DNA of 41,151 nt from JAUWZS01 sp964423085 (GCA_964423085.1 CAYRDB010000001.1:1-41151), one strand, 5' to 3'; counted from the first letter of the stretch, positions 14,090-22,365 are shown. Notes: generated from the sequence alone by a model not told the origin. Numbers and translations are program-made.

Positions 14090-14878
14090 ATGGGCGACAT
14101 CCTAAAATCCATTCCAGAAAACATCCTGGAATACTTTCTTTCACCCAAGCAGAGCGGATACGACGTTCCGAAAACTCTGCTGTACGCGCTTCTTCTGGTC
14201 GGCGCCGCATACGCGGTATACAGAGTTTTGAAGAGGCTGAAAATAGGAATAAACAGGAATCTGGCTGTCGCAGTGTCCCCGTACGTGGCGCTGGGTTCTG
14301 CGCTCAGGGTGCTTCAAGACGCGGGCATAGTAGACTCGTATTTTTTCGTAACACCTGGAATATACGTTTTCGTGGCTGGAATAACTATATCAGCACTGAT
14401 GATTTCTTACGTTCTTCAGAGGAAAATGGGAGTTAGCTACTACAAAACCTGCTTCATTATAGGTATTTTCACACTGCCTTTCGTGCTGTCTCACGTGATT
14501 GTTCAGAACATATACGGAGGTCTGCTTGTCGCAGCTTTCATTTCACCATGGGTGCTTGTTATAGGAACAAAGAGACTTAGATGGGCTGCTGAGAACAAGA
14601 TAGTCACTTTGCTGCACATGTTCGACGCTACTACCACATTTGTCTCACTTCACTTTTTCGGATATTTGGAGCAGCATGTTCTGCCGAATGTGTTCATCAA
14701 CTCCCTAGGTCCGATATCGTTCATACCTCTTAAAGCTCTTGTCATAATATCAACGCTTGTCGCTATAGACAGATTCTCAAATGACAAGGAGTTCAACACT
14801 TACATCAAAATCATAATAGGAATACTAGGGGCAGCGACCGGAATAAGGGACTTTATCAGCCTTCTGGCTTTCGTCTAG
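14072..14878 (+). CDS. DUF63 family membrane protein
   Basis: 268 residues with about seven membrane helices. The signature of the archaeal DUF63 family (COG2034) is visible: VAVSPYVALGSALRVLQDAG, then TPGIYVFVAG, and later the conserved LLHMFDATTTFVSL with FFGYLEQH. Function is unknown; the conserved His, Asp and Glu in and near the helices suggest an enzyme or transporter. ATG 14072 is the longest start; ATG 14090 (MGDILKS) would fit a leaderless mRNA and leave room for the divergent promoter. The stop overlaps the end of the convergent gene by 4 nt. Confidence 0.85.
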   Translation: MDINFTMGDILKSIPENILEYFLSPKQSGYDVPKTLLYALLLVGAAYAVYRVLKRLKIGINRNLAVAVSPYVALGSALRVLQDAGIVDSYFFVTPGIYVFVAGITISALMISYVLQRKMGVSYYKTCFIIGIFTLPFVLSHVIVQNIYGGLLVAAFISPWVLVIGTKRLRWAAENKIVTLLHMFDATTTFVSLHFFGYLEQHVLPNVFINSLGPISFIPLKALVIISTLVAIDRFSNDKEFNTYIKIIIGILGAATGIRDFISLLAFV

Positions 14879-16005
14879 GAATAGTACTCTATTGTAAGCA
14901 TCGTATCTGAAAGCTCGTAATACGCATCCTGCTCGAACATGAAAGTTATCTCGTTGTTCCCTTCCTGCAGGTATATCGGATTACCGAACATGTCCTCGCT
15001 AAGGACGTCGTCGAATAATCCCAGAGGGGGAGACTCCCAGTAAACTATCTGATTGTTAATCTTTATCATCATGTCAGGCAGAGGCTTGCTGTACTCTCTT
15101 ACCCTGAAGAACAAATCGAATGCCTTGAAATTCTCGACTTCGTCTTTTGACATGTTCACGCTGAATGTCTTCGAGAAAGATCCGTCATAGTCGACGCTGA
15201 ACTCGAGAACATCTATATCATAGAAAGGAGTAAGCCAGAACTGAACTCCCGGAGACCCTGCGGAGACTGTAAGTGTGTTAGACTTTGACATGGTATAATT
15301 GTCCAAATCCAAAAGTATCTGCCCTTCGCTGACCCTGCCGCTGTATACCTGCTCTTCGTTGAAGAATACTACAAGATCGCCCGCCATGTTGCTGTCCGAC
15401 ACAAGCATGTATATGTTTCCGCCACTCACTATGGGAAGCTTGTCCTCTTCAATCAGACTTGAAAGCGTGACAGACTCGGAAGAGAACATGTTGTTGGAAA
15501 CCGTGAATGACTCTTTGGAGCTTATCACTTCTGAGCCCTTGTTGTAGCTGACTTCAAAATCGCCAAGATACACAGGCCTTTTCAGGATTTGCGTGCTCTG
15601 CTCGGATATTGTAAGAGCTATTGAAAAGCTGTCCGAACCCCCGGCGCCTGTAACGCTTACCCGGCCGTTGTACACGCCTTCAGGAGTCCACGCAGGAACC
15701 TTTATTGTGGCTTTGACCGTGGTTGGAGACCCCGGAGCCACGTTAAAATTGTTCTTGTCGAATGTTATCCATTTTCCGACATCTCCGGAAGCGGTTAGGT
15801 TTACGCCGTTAATTCCGCCTGACGATGTCACCTGAAACTCGAATGTCTTTGAAACTCCGCTTGCCGAGCTAAGGTCAAAATGGCTGTCTTTTACAACAGG
15901 AGGCCCTTGAGTGGGCACAGTCCACATGTAGACCATTATTATTATGAATATCAGACCTGCTAAAAGGACGAATGCAAACTCATCTATTTTAGGTACAGCA
16001 GCCAA
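14875..16005 (-). CDS. N-terminally anchored surface protein with beta domains
   Basis: 376 residues. A short cytoplasmic start (MAAVPKIDEF) is followed by one membrane helix (about 11-29) and a large outside part. The first outside domain (about 35-135) is Ig-like: GVSKTFEFQVTSSGG ... APGSPTTVKATIKVPAWTPEGVYNGRVSVTG, the pattern of NEW3/BACON-type domains. The rest is beta-rich with a lectin-like look (YLQEGNNEITFMF). There are no cysteines, unlike the lipoproteins. I do not recognise a named family. The start is TTG 16005 with GGTG 5 nt ahead. Confidence 0.7.
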   Translation of the reverse strand: MAAVPKIDEFAFVLLAGLIFIIIMVYMWTVPTQGPPVVKDSHFDLSSASGVSKTFEFQVTSSGGINGVNLTASGDVGKWITFDKNNFNVAPGSPTTVKATIKVPAWTPEGVYNGRVSVTGAGGSDSFSIALTISEQSTQILKRPVYLGDFEVSYNKGSEVISSKESFTVSNNMFSSESVTLSSLIEEDKLPIVSGGNIYMLVSDSNMAGDLVVFFNEEQVYSGRVSEGQILLDLDNYTMSKSNTLTVSAGSPGVQFWLTPFYDIDVLEFSVDYDGSFSKTFSVNMSKDEVENFKAFDLFFRVREYSKPLPDMMIKINNQIVYWESPPLGLFDDVLSEDMFGNPIYLQEGNNEITFMFEQDAYYELSDTMLTIEYYS

Positions 16006-16082
16006 TCAAACACCTACAGGCACGCATTGCCCAATTTCTAATTGTCTTTTCTAGAAATTAAAGCGTTGCCTATTTCAAGAAA

Positions 16083-16259
16083 TCACATTTTCTTGGATAT
16101 GCAGCCGGCAATCTTGTTCCTCATGACCTTGGACTTTACGTATATCAGGCCCTTCATGGCCTCCTTGTTCTTGTTGTAGTCTTTGCTGAACTTGCCCTTG
16201 TTATCTTCCATGAGCGTCCTGGCTATCCTCTTGATGAAAGTCGTTTTTATGTTTCCCAT
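16083..16259 (-). CDS. rps17e: 30S ribosomal protein S17e
   Basis: 58 residues, easily missed because of length. The N-terminus MGNIKTTFIKRIARTLME and the C-terminal SKVMRNKIAGCISKKM match the archaeal S17e pattern (MGNIRTTFVKRIA, SKKIRNRIAGYI). Family members in archaea are about 60-70 residues, so it is complete. GTGAT lies 3 nt ahead of ATG 16259, and TTAAAAAG at about 16280-16287 can serve as a TATA box. It is the last gene of the minus-strand information-processing block, 36 nt after the endonuclease gene stop. Confidence 0.93.
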   Translation of the reverse strand: MGNIKTTFIKRIARTLMEDNKGKFSKDYNKNKEAMKGLIYVKSKVMRNKIAGCISKKM

Positions 16260-16295
16260 TTAATCACGTTATAATCGAAACTTTTTAAGCATTGC

Positions 16296-16856
16296 TCAAG
16301 GCGTTATTCTCTGCGCCAGATAGTATGTGACGTCAGACTCCTTGTCCACAACAGCCCAAAGCATTGTTGCGCGTATGTTGTGAGCCAGCCTGACCGCTCT
16401 TGAGAACTCCGGAAGCGAGAATGCCGCTTCCTCTGCCACAGCATGCACTATCCACTTTGTATGCTCGTTGGACGCCTTCGGACCGCGCTTGAGCTTTATG
16501 CCCCTGTCGTACACCCTGAAATGCGTGCCGAACTTGAAACCTGTCTTCACCAGATATCCCCTCTCCCTGAGGTCCCTATAAACATAATACTGCGCGTGGA
16601 ACTGCGGTATTGTCTCGACTGCAAAAGACATCAGCTCGCTGAACTTTATAGTTTTTTTCCTTCCGGTTTTCTTGGAAAATACCGATATCTTCTCCCTTTC
16701 CAATAGGTATAGAGCTTCGACTACTTCCAGTTCAAGCCTGTCTGGCTTGGTGTCCGGAATCGGCTTTCCGTAGCCGTTTTCGTCGTACATCGAAACTGCC
16801 GACGGGTCCCATATCACGACCCTGTTCTCGAGCAGCTCGCCTTCAATCTCTGTCAT
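16296..16856 (-). CDS. endA: tRNA-splicing endonuclease (EndA-like)
   Basis: 186 residues, the size of a single-unit archaeal subunit. The C-terminal nuclease domain has FRVYDRG (candidate catalytic Tyr116) and NEHTKWIVHAV (His132), then the conserved RAVRLAHNIRATMLWAVVD and DVTYY. The third catalytic residue is usually a Lys in a VRK motif; here the sequence is IRAT (Arg162-Ala163), so it may be altered. It should cut the bulge-helix-bulge introns found in five tRNAs of this window. ATG 16856 is used because longer starts run into tRNA-Phe, which ends 13 nt upstream and probably shares the transcript. Confidence 0.88.
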   Translation of the reverse strand: MTEIEGELLENRVVIWDPSAVSMYDENGYGKPIPDTKPDRLELEVVEALYLLEREKISVFSKKTGRKKTIKFSELMSFAVETIPQFHAQYYVYRDLRERGYLVKTGFKFGTHFRVYDRGIKLKRGPKASNEHTKWIVHAVAEEAAFSLPEFSRAVRLAHNIRATMLWAVVDKESDVTYYLAQRITP

Positions 16857-16869
16857 ATCGAATTCCAGT

Positions 16870-16942
16870 GGGACAAGCGTGATTTGAACACGCGACACCA
16901 CGGTCTTCAGCCGTGTGCTCTCCCAGGCTGAGCTATTGTCCC
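16870..16942 (-). tRNA. tRNA-Phe(GAA), no intron
   Basis: On minus, GGGACAA (16942-16936) pairs with TTGTCCC (16877-16871), with A73 at 16870. The anticodon stem is CACGG/CCGTG around a 7-nt loop CTGAAGA, giving anticodon GAA. G37 is present, the base that Trm5 and TYW1 modify to wyosine; genes for both kinds of enzyme are in the window. A TATA-like ATATTTAAAAG at about 16969-16979 is 27-37 nt upstream. Confidence 0.95.
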
Positions 16943-16982
16943 ATAATCATTCTAATCTGATTTGCTGGCTTTTAAATATAAA

Positions 16983-17675
16983 TCATCGCTTGCCGAGCCT
17001 ATATTTCAAACCTTCGGAAACTATGAAAAGGAATATCCCACCCACCATTCTGACACCGCGTCCGACCTCGCTCCTGTGGTTGTACTTTACCTTTACCGGG
17101 ACCTGCAAGACTCTCATCTTCTGCCTGACCGCCTCTGCGAGTATGGCGTTCTCTATTATGTATCCTCCATGAAGCGCTTTCTTAAGATTTTTAGCAGCAG
17201 TCTTGTTCATGGCCATCAACCCGCAGTTTGTGTCCTTGAATCTGGTTCCAAATAGTATGTTGAAAGGCAGCCTCCACATCATGTTCCCGAGCATGTGTCT
17301 GAAAGGAACGGACGACCAGTCGCGATAACCCATAACCAAATCTGCATCCCCATCTTTCAGAGGTTTTAGCACATCAGACGAGTCTCTGGGATCGTACTGC
17401 ATGTCAGCGTCTATGAAAACAAAGTTCTCCATTTCCGGAAGCTTTTCGAACGCATATTCTATCCCTTTTTTTATGGCTTCACCCTTTCCCAGGTTTACAA
17501 ACTGCCTCAGCACTATGGCACCCGCATCCTTTGCAAGCTTGGACGTGTCATCTGAAGAGTTGTCGTCCACCACTAACGGGAGTATGCCTGCTTTCTTGAC
17601 TATGCTCACGACCTCGGATATTGTGCGCCCCTCGTTGTAAGCGGGTATTATCGCGCAGTCTTTTGAAGAACCCAT
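16983..17675 (-). CDS. Family 2 glycosyltransferase (DPM1/DPG synthase-like)
   Basis: 230 residues. The GT-A fold start is CAIIPAYNEGRTI; VVDDNSSDDT follows with Asp37-Asp38, and FVFIDADMQYDP contains the metal-binding D89-A-D91. There is no C-terminal membrane pair, so it is the short, soluble form like dolichol-phosphate mannose/glucose synthases. It probably moves a sugar from a nucleotide-sugar to a polyprenol phosphate, feeding glycosylation of S-layer and other surface proteins. It is the last gene of the run that starts at TYW1; 37 nt separate it from top6A. Confidence 0.85.
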   Translation of the reverse strand: MGSSKDCAIIPAYNEGRTISEVVSIVKKAGILPLVVDDNSSDDTSKLAKDAGAIVLRQFVNLGKGEAIKKGIEYAFEKLPEMENFVFIDADMQYDPRDSSDVLKPLKDGDADLVMGYRDWSSVPFRHMLGNMMWRLPFNILFGTRFKDTNCGLMAMNKTAAKNLKKALHGGYIIENAILAEAVRQKMRVLQVPVKVKYNHRSEVGRGVRMVGGIFLFIVSEGLKYRLGKR

Positions 17676-17712
17676 AAAACTCTATTGAAGACCGAATTTC
17701 TTAAGCATTGGT

Positions 17713-18792
17713 TTACGGCAGGAATTCCTGGTTCTTTATCTTGTCCGGCAGGTACTTTTCGGTCATGAACCGCAACCCCCTTCCTGACAGCGCCTCCAAC
17801 TCTGCCTTCTTCTTGCTCTTTATGAGCAGCTTCAGCTCGTTCTGCCACTCTGGCGCCTTGAACCAGTCGTACTTCATCATGTCCTTCGCCCTCTTGATGT
17901 CCACGTCCTTTGCGGCGATTGTGAAATTGTCCAAGCCGAACCTTTCTATGTCGGAAACTGTCAATCCCAGATACCTCGCACGAGGAGTGCCAAGCCTGTC
18001 TGACACGTGGGCAAGCGACATTGACCCGAACTTTATCACAGAATATATGTACCATCCATAAGGATCGGAATCGCAGAACACGTACACAGGAAGGTCGTAC
18101 TCAGTGGACAGCCTCTGTATCAGCCTGCGGCATCCCCTCGCAGCCTGACCTTGCGTTGTGACAAGGACGCAGTTCTGCTTCTGCCAGAACTTATCCTCGT
18201 GAAGTCTCTCAAAAGCTGCGTTCTTCTCTATCACAAGTATGTACTTTGCCTTCGCCTTTGTGAACTCTATCTCTTCCACATTGCTCGGTATCGCCCATCC
18301 TCCGCTTCCCAGTTTGTTCCAGTCGACAGCGTCGCCCCTGTCCACTATGGAAACGTTACCAACAACCCTTCCCCTAACGTCCGCGCTCAGGTGCATCTGC
18401 TCCCTCAGTATGTCAAGCATTACTTCTATATCGACCACTATCGGATCGCTGTCGCTCTGCTCGTTGAACGTGTTCTCGCTGGAGTTCGGCAGCGTGCGCT
18501 TGAGGTTGTAGTACATGTCCCTCAGGCTCGTGTGTATCTTCTCGTCCAGCAAGTCCTTTGAGAAAGATGCGACCATCATTGTTTGCATGAACTTTTTGGC
18601 ATGAGCCACGTTGAAAAAGTACCTTTTGGCTGTCTTGTCCCCGAGCTTGAGAGAGCCAGCGTTCTCGTCGTACACGACGTTCGATAAAGACCTTATCGGT
18701 ATCTCTATCTTCGGGTTCTGCCTCTTCTCTATTTCCTTCGCAACTTCCCTGCCTAAATCAGCCAGTTTTTCCTTAGCTCCCTTCTTTGACAT
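17713..18792 (-). CDS. top6A: DNA topoisomerase VI subunit A
   Basis: 359 residues, the usual length. The catalytic winged-helix domain has SLRDMYYNLKRT (Tyr94-Tyr95, one of which attacks DNA). The TOPRIM domain has VIEKNAAF (Glu189) and CDSDPYGW (Asp241, Asp243) for Mg2+. It cuts both strands of DNA in the A2B2 enzyme that relaxes and decatenates DNA, and is the relative of Spo11. ATG 18792 has GGTGG 6 nt ahead and overlaps the end of top6B by 20 nt, so translation of the two is likely coupled. Confidence 0.96.
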   Translation of the reverse strand: MSKKGAKEKLADLGREVAKEIEKRQNPKIEIPIRSLSNVVYDENAGSLKLGDKTAKRYFFNVAHAKKFMQTMMVASFSKDLLDEKIHTSLRDMYYNLKRTLPNSSENTFNEQSDSDPIVVDIEVMLDILREQMHLSADVRGRVVGNVSIVDRGDAVDWNKLGSGGWAIPSNVEEIEFTKAKAKYILVIEKNAAFERLHEDKFWQKQNCVLVTTQGQAARGCRRLIQRLSTEYDLPVYVFCDSDPYGWYIYSVIKFGSMSLAHVSDRLGTPRARYLGLTVSDIERFGLDNFTIAAKDVDIKRAKDMMKYDWFKAPEWQNELKLLIKSKKKAELEALSGRGLRFMTEKYLPDKIKNQEFLP

Positions 18793-20356
18793 CTTTCTCC
18801 ACCTCGTCCATCATTTCAACCTTCCCTTCTTTCAGAGTCTTTTCTAAATTGTCGATTATTTTCTGTTTGTCCAATCCGGACAGCTTGCTGAGCGACCCGG
18901 CCACCTCGGGTATGTATCTTTCGAAAAGGCTCTTTCTCATCTGGTTGGCCTGCGCTTTTCTTTTTTTCCTCACGAAATTTGAGAGCTGTCTTCCGGCGTC
19001 CTGAAGAGCCAGCTTTATCTCCTTGTTTATAACAGGATACTTGGCGATTGCCTGCTTTCCTTCAGAAGTGAAAGGAACCCAGACAGACGCAAAATGTACA
19101 AGAATCGCTATAGGTCCGGTCGGGATGCTTCCAGACGGTTGTTGCAATCCGTACCTCCTCCAGTCGACTTCTTCGACTGCCTCAGTTATAGCGCAGTCGC
19201 TCTGATGGTACAACAGAGGGACCTTGTTCGCAAACCTCATGAGATAAGCGACCGAATTGGGATTAAGCTCTCCTCCGTAAGCCAGTCCGACTTCCACCTG
19301 GAACGGATTTCCCCTGTACACCGTAGGTGGCCTGGTCACAGCGACATAATATTCTGCGTTCAGCTCCTTTTTCAGACCGCTCTCTATCAGCTGCTCTGTT
19401 AGAGGGGAGAGGCAGTTTGTCGGAGGCGCTATGAGCTTTACCATCTGCATAGACTTGTGAAGCCTGTCTGTTTCGTCTGTGTCAAGAGTGGCAGGCTTCC
19501 TCTCGGGCTCTATCTTCGACAACTTCAATATCTGGTCTACCGATCCTGCGCCAACTCTGCTGAAGTCGTTCATCAGGAAGGATCGAATGTTCTTCGAACC
19601 TGTGGAAGCAAGCATTCTCCTTAGTATTCCGATTTCTATTCCGTAAGGATGTGGCTTTATCTCCTTCGGCTGGGGCGGCAGCACGTTTGTGGTGCGGTCG
19701 AACTTTGTAGTTCCATTGGGACCGTTGTACACTATGTGAGCGTAAGGGTTCGCGATTGCGGTCTGCTTCAAATATTCAGGTATCGACTGCTGCCTTTCGA
19801 CATAGTTTCCCTCTGCCTCCATCTCAATTTTTATTCCGTGCCACTTGTCCTTGTTCGGGCTGGTCGTATGAGACAGTATGTTCGGCTCGTTCCTGACTGT
19901 GTCGACCATCATGTCGAACTCGTGTATTGCTCCGCCTGTGCTCGCAGCTATCTTCGCGCTTTTGCCCGTGGTTAGCTGAGAATATAGTATTGCTCCGCTT
20001 ATTCCTATGCCCTGCGTTCCCCTAGACTGCTTGAGCCTGTGGAACTTTGATCCGAAAAGCATCTTTCCGAACGCCAGAGGTATCTTCGACTCGACTATGC
20101 CCGGGCCCTTGTCCTCTATGCCGAGCTTGAACCTGTCGACACCCGTCTGCTTCACAGTCACTGTTATGTCAGGCAGTATACCGGCTTCTTCGCTCGCGTC
20201 GAGGCTGTTGTCCACAGCCTCCTTTATAATAGTTATCAAAGCCTTTGTCGAGTTCTCGTACCCCAGAAGGTGCCTGTTCTTCTCGAAGAATTCGGATATG
20301 CTTATCTGCTTCATCGTTTTCGCAATGTCCTCTGCGCTCATGTTTTTTTCAGCCAA
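18773..20356 (-). CDS. top6B: DNA topoisomerase VI subunit B
   Basis: 527 residues. GHKL ATPase motifs: EAVDNSLDA near residue 47, EDKGPGI near 79 and SRGTQGIGISGA near 113. The transducer domain follows with GPIAILVHFASVWVPF. It binds ATP and closes the clamp of the Top6 heterotetramer. The start is TTG 20356: GGTG lies 7 nt ahead within GGTGATC, a long match to the 16S rRNA end, while the ATG at 20341 has no such site. Same operon order (B then A) as in many archaea. Confidence 0.96.
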   Translation of the reverse strand: MAEKNMSAEDIAKTMKQISISEFFEKNRHLLGYENSTKALITIIKEAVDNSLDASEEAGILPDITVTVKQTGVDRFKLGIEDKGPGIVESKIPLAFGKMLFGSKFHRLKQSRGTQGIGISGAILYSQLTTGKSAKIAASTGGAIHEFDMMVDTVRNEPNILSHTTSPNKDKWHGIKIEMEAEGNYVERQQSIPEYLKQTAIANPYAHIVYNGPNGTTKFDRTTNVLPPQPKEIKPHPYGIEIGILRRMLASTGSKNIRSFLMNDFSRVGAGSVDQILKLSKIEPERKPATLDTDETDRLHKSMQMVKLIAPPTNCLSPLTEQLIESGLKKELNAEYYVAVTRPPTVYRGNPFQVEVGLAYGGELNPNSVAYLMRFANKVPLLYHQSDCAITEAVEEVDWRRYGLQQPSGSIPTGPIAILVHFASVWVPFTSEGKQAIAKYPVINKEIKLALQDAGRQLSNFVRKKRKAQANQMRKSLFERYIPEVAGSLSKLSGLDKQKIIDNLEKTLKEGKVEMMDEVEKDVKEGS

Positions 20357-20382
20357 GCAAGATCACCAGCATCTGTTTCATC

Positions 20383-20889
20383 TTAATTGGTGCTCATTCT
20401 CTTTATATTTTCCTCTAGGAACTTGTACACCACGCCATGTTTGCTTCCTTCCAGCAGCATGCACACAGCATTGTTGGCGAGCTGCACATTCTCCCACAGA
20501 CCTATTATTGATATCGTCTTACCGTATATAGAAATTTTCACTCCAGTGAACTTCTCGATTATATTTTTCGTCTTCCCAGCCCTGCCTATCACCCTGCCTT
20601 TTATCTCGCTTATTCTGTTCGGTGATTTGGCGAACTCGCTGACTTCTATTATAGAAAGCTCGTAAGAGTCGTCCAAAAGGTAAAGAGCGTCTTCCATGTC
20701 GAATCCACGACCGAAAGCCTTTAAGACATTCTTCAATGCTAGCATCTTTAGCGGATCTTCGCAATCTATCTCCACGCTGTCCCTAATCGATATCTTAGCC
20801 TCTGACAGCTCCTCCAGCTGCTCGATATCCTTCCTGCTCCTTCTGAGCTTCTTCAGGCGCACTTCGGGTATGCCTACAAAATCTATCAT
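20383..20889 (-). CDS. KH-domain RNA-binding protein, Pno1/Dim2 homolog
   Basis: 168 residues with two KH units: the first (about 1-75) is degenerate, and the second (about 95-155) has the GRVIGRAGKTKNIIEKFTG signature with its GxxG loop. The tail GSKHGVVYKFLEENIKR is typical of Pno1. In eukaryotes Pno1/Dim2 helps mature the 3' end of 18S rRNA; archaeal Dim2 binds the 16S 3' end. This suits its place between aIF1A and topoisomerase VI, a common archaeal order. A RIO kinase gene, often next door, is not in this window. Confidence 0.9.
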   Translation of the reverse strand: MIDFVGIPEVRLKKLRRSRKDIEQLEELSEAKISIRDSVEIDCEDPLKMLALKNVLKAFGRGFDMEDALYLLDDSYELSIIEVSEFAKSPNRISEIKGRVIGRAGKTKNIIEKFTGVKISIYGKTISIIGLWENVQLANNAVCMLLEGSKHGVVYKFLEENIKRMSTN

Positions 20890-20926
20890 AATCTCAAATT
20901 CGGTTTTGGGATTATTATATCAGAAT

Positions 20927-21256
20927 CTATTCCAGGCTTATGTTATCCACATATCCCTTCCTTTTCAGCCAGTTTGCCTGCGTGCCTGTGTATCGGTAGA
21001 CAACATCCGCTCTCTCGTTACTCTGAACAACCCATGGCTTAACCAGTATAAGGTCGCCGGGCCTCATCCACACTCTCTTCCTCAACCTGCCGGGTATCCT
21101 GCACACGCGCGTGTTTCCATCCGCGCATACAGCCCTGATTCTGTCCGACCCAAGCATGATTTCTATAACAGCTAGAATCTCCCCGTTCCTAGGTACTTTT
21201 ATCCTGGATATTTCCATCTGTTCTTTTGAAACATCTTGGTCTTGTTTCTTTCCCAT
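20927..21256 (-). CDS. eif1a: Translation initiation factor aIF1A
   Basis: 109 residues with the OB-fold of the eIF1A/IF1 family: GEILAVIEIMLGSDRIRAVCADGNTRVCRIPGRLRKRVWMRPGDLILVKPW. The N-terminal tail is short and charged, and the C-terminal helix is shorter than in eukaryotes, as is normal in archaea. It binds the small subunit A site during start-codon selection. GAGTGAG stands just ahead of ATG 21256. It lies 26 nt after the TYW1 stop and 37 nt before the Pno1 start. Confidence 0.96.
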   Translation of the reverse strand: MGKKQDQDVSKEQMEISRIKVPRNGEILAVIEIMLGSDRIRAVCADGNTRVCRIPGRLRKRVWMRPGDLILVKPWVVQSNERADVVYRYTGTQANWLKRKGYVDNISLE

Positions 21257-21282
21257 TCACTCACTCTATTTGTATTCTGGAT

Positions 21283-22191
21283 TCAACGTTTTAAAAGAAG
21301 CACCTTGCTTGGTTCGTTCTCAGCTTCTATTCTATAACCTGAAAGTTCGGATAGTTTTGAAGAAAAATCTCGCATCTCGTTCATTGAAGGCACGTTTTCT
21401 TCTCCTAGTCTCTCCCTCGAATCACCCACCCAGCTGTATCCTTTCGGCTCAATTATGTCAGGAGACGCTTTATTCACCAATCTGGCATACTCCTCCACAG
21501 AATGCATGTTCAGGCCCTTTACCAGTGTCAGCCTAAGCACCTTTCTGCAATTGAAGCTTCGCATAATCTCCAATGTGCGATTCAGCCGTTCCCATCCATC
21601 TTTGATTAGCGGGCGGTTTACCCTAAGATAAGTCTCCCTGTCTGGAGCGCACAGGCTAACGTATAGGTTTGTAGGTTCTGAAGAAAGCGAATTTAACCTA
21701 TCCGGCATGGTCCCGTTGGTTACTAGGAAACTTGTCATTCTGCGCCTGTTGAATTCCGCTATCAGCTCTCCTATCCTTGGATAAAGCGTTGGCTCGCCGG
21801 CCAGGCTTATTGCAGCGCTCGTCGGCTTCATGGCTTCCTCAAACTTCTTCCTATCAGTACCATCCCTGCCTCCGAAACCTGTGAGAAGGGATTTGCGCGC
21901 CTCTATGCAGCCATCTATTATGTCAGCAGGCTCGTCCGAACCGGGCTCGCCGCATGCACTGCATTTGAAAGGCCTCCAGCAGAACCTGCACTGGTGGTTG
22001 CACCACGCTATAGAAGGCGACATCTCGAGGCAGCGGTGCGACTTTATGCTGTACCACTGCTCCTTGTAGCACACCCTTCCAGTGCGCAGGCTTTCCTTTG
22101 TCCAGTGGCATATTGAAACTCCGGAATGGTTGCCGACTATCCTGTAGCCAGCCTTCTCGAACCTGGCCAGAGTCTCTTTCGGAATTTGCAT
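21283..22191 (-). CDS. taw1: 4-demethylwyosine synthase (TYW1/Taw1)
   Basis: 302 residues. The radical-SAM cluster motif is at Cys64, Cys68 and Cys71 (WCNHQCRFCW). Cys28, Cys41 and Cys54 are placed for the second [4Fe-4S] cluster of this family. ISLAGEPTLYP and FLVTNGT are further family motifs. It joins pyruvate carbons to m1G37 of tRNA-Phe to make the tricyclic base. tRNA-Phe(GAA) with G37 is encoded at 16870-16942 and a Trm5-like protein at 36569-37345. A palindromic TATA box centred 25 nt ahead of ATG 22191 points to a leaderless mRNA. Confidence 0.95.
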   Translation of the reverse strand: MQIPKETLARFEKAGYRIVGNHSGVSICHWTKESLRTGRVCYKEQWYSIKSHRCLEMSPSIAWCNHQCRFCWRPFKCSACGEPGSDEPADIIDGCIEARKSLLTGFGGRDGTDRKKFEEAMKPTSAAISLAGEPTLYPRIGELIAEFNRRRMTSFLVTNGTMPDRLNSLSSEPTNLYVSLCAPDRETYLRVNRPLIKDGWERLNRTLEIMRSFNCRKVLRLTLVKGLNMHSVEEYARLVNKASPDIIEPKGYSWVGDSRERLGEENVPSMNEMRDFSSKLSELSGYRIEAENEPSKVLLLKR

Positions 22192-22210
22192 ATTCTTAAG
22201 ACGAAAAAAG

Positions 22211-22220
22211 ATATTTAAAT
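22211..22220. promoter_or_regulatory. Palindromic TATA box shared by taw1 (-) and tRNA-Thr (+)
   Basis: ATATTTAAAT contains the self-complementary ATTTAAAT (22213-22220). Its centre is 25 nt from the taw1 ATG on one side and about 33 nt from the tRNA-Thr 5' end on the other, so one element may serve both directions. Confidence 0.5.
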
Positions 22221-22248
22221 CATTTAACAGAACAAATCTTATTAGTAC

Positions 22249-22321
22249 GCCTCAGTAGCTCAGTTGGCAGAGCACCCGCCTTGTAAGCGGAAGGTCGCGA
22301 GTTCAACTCTCGCCTGAGGCT
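22249..22321 (+). tRNA. tRNA-Thr(TGT), no intron
   Basis: The acceptor stem GCCTCAG (22249-22255) pairs with CTGAGGC (22314-22320), with T73 at 22321. The anticodon loop CTTGTAA has anticodon TGT at 22282-22284. 73 nt, no intron. It is a close paralog of tRNA-Thr(CGT) at 3401. A possible C-A mismatch closes the anticodon stem at 27/43. Confidence 0.95.
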
Positions 22322-22365
22322 CTATCTTTTATTTCTCACATCCCAATTAAGGATTAGGTGCTTTC

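Noticed and set aside
16857..16901. Longer EndA start inside tRNA-Phe
   Set aside because: It would translate through the tRNA 3' half; ATG 16856 lies 13 nt after the tRNA.
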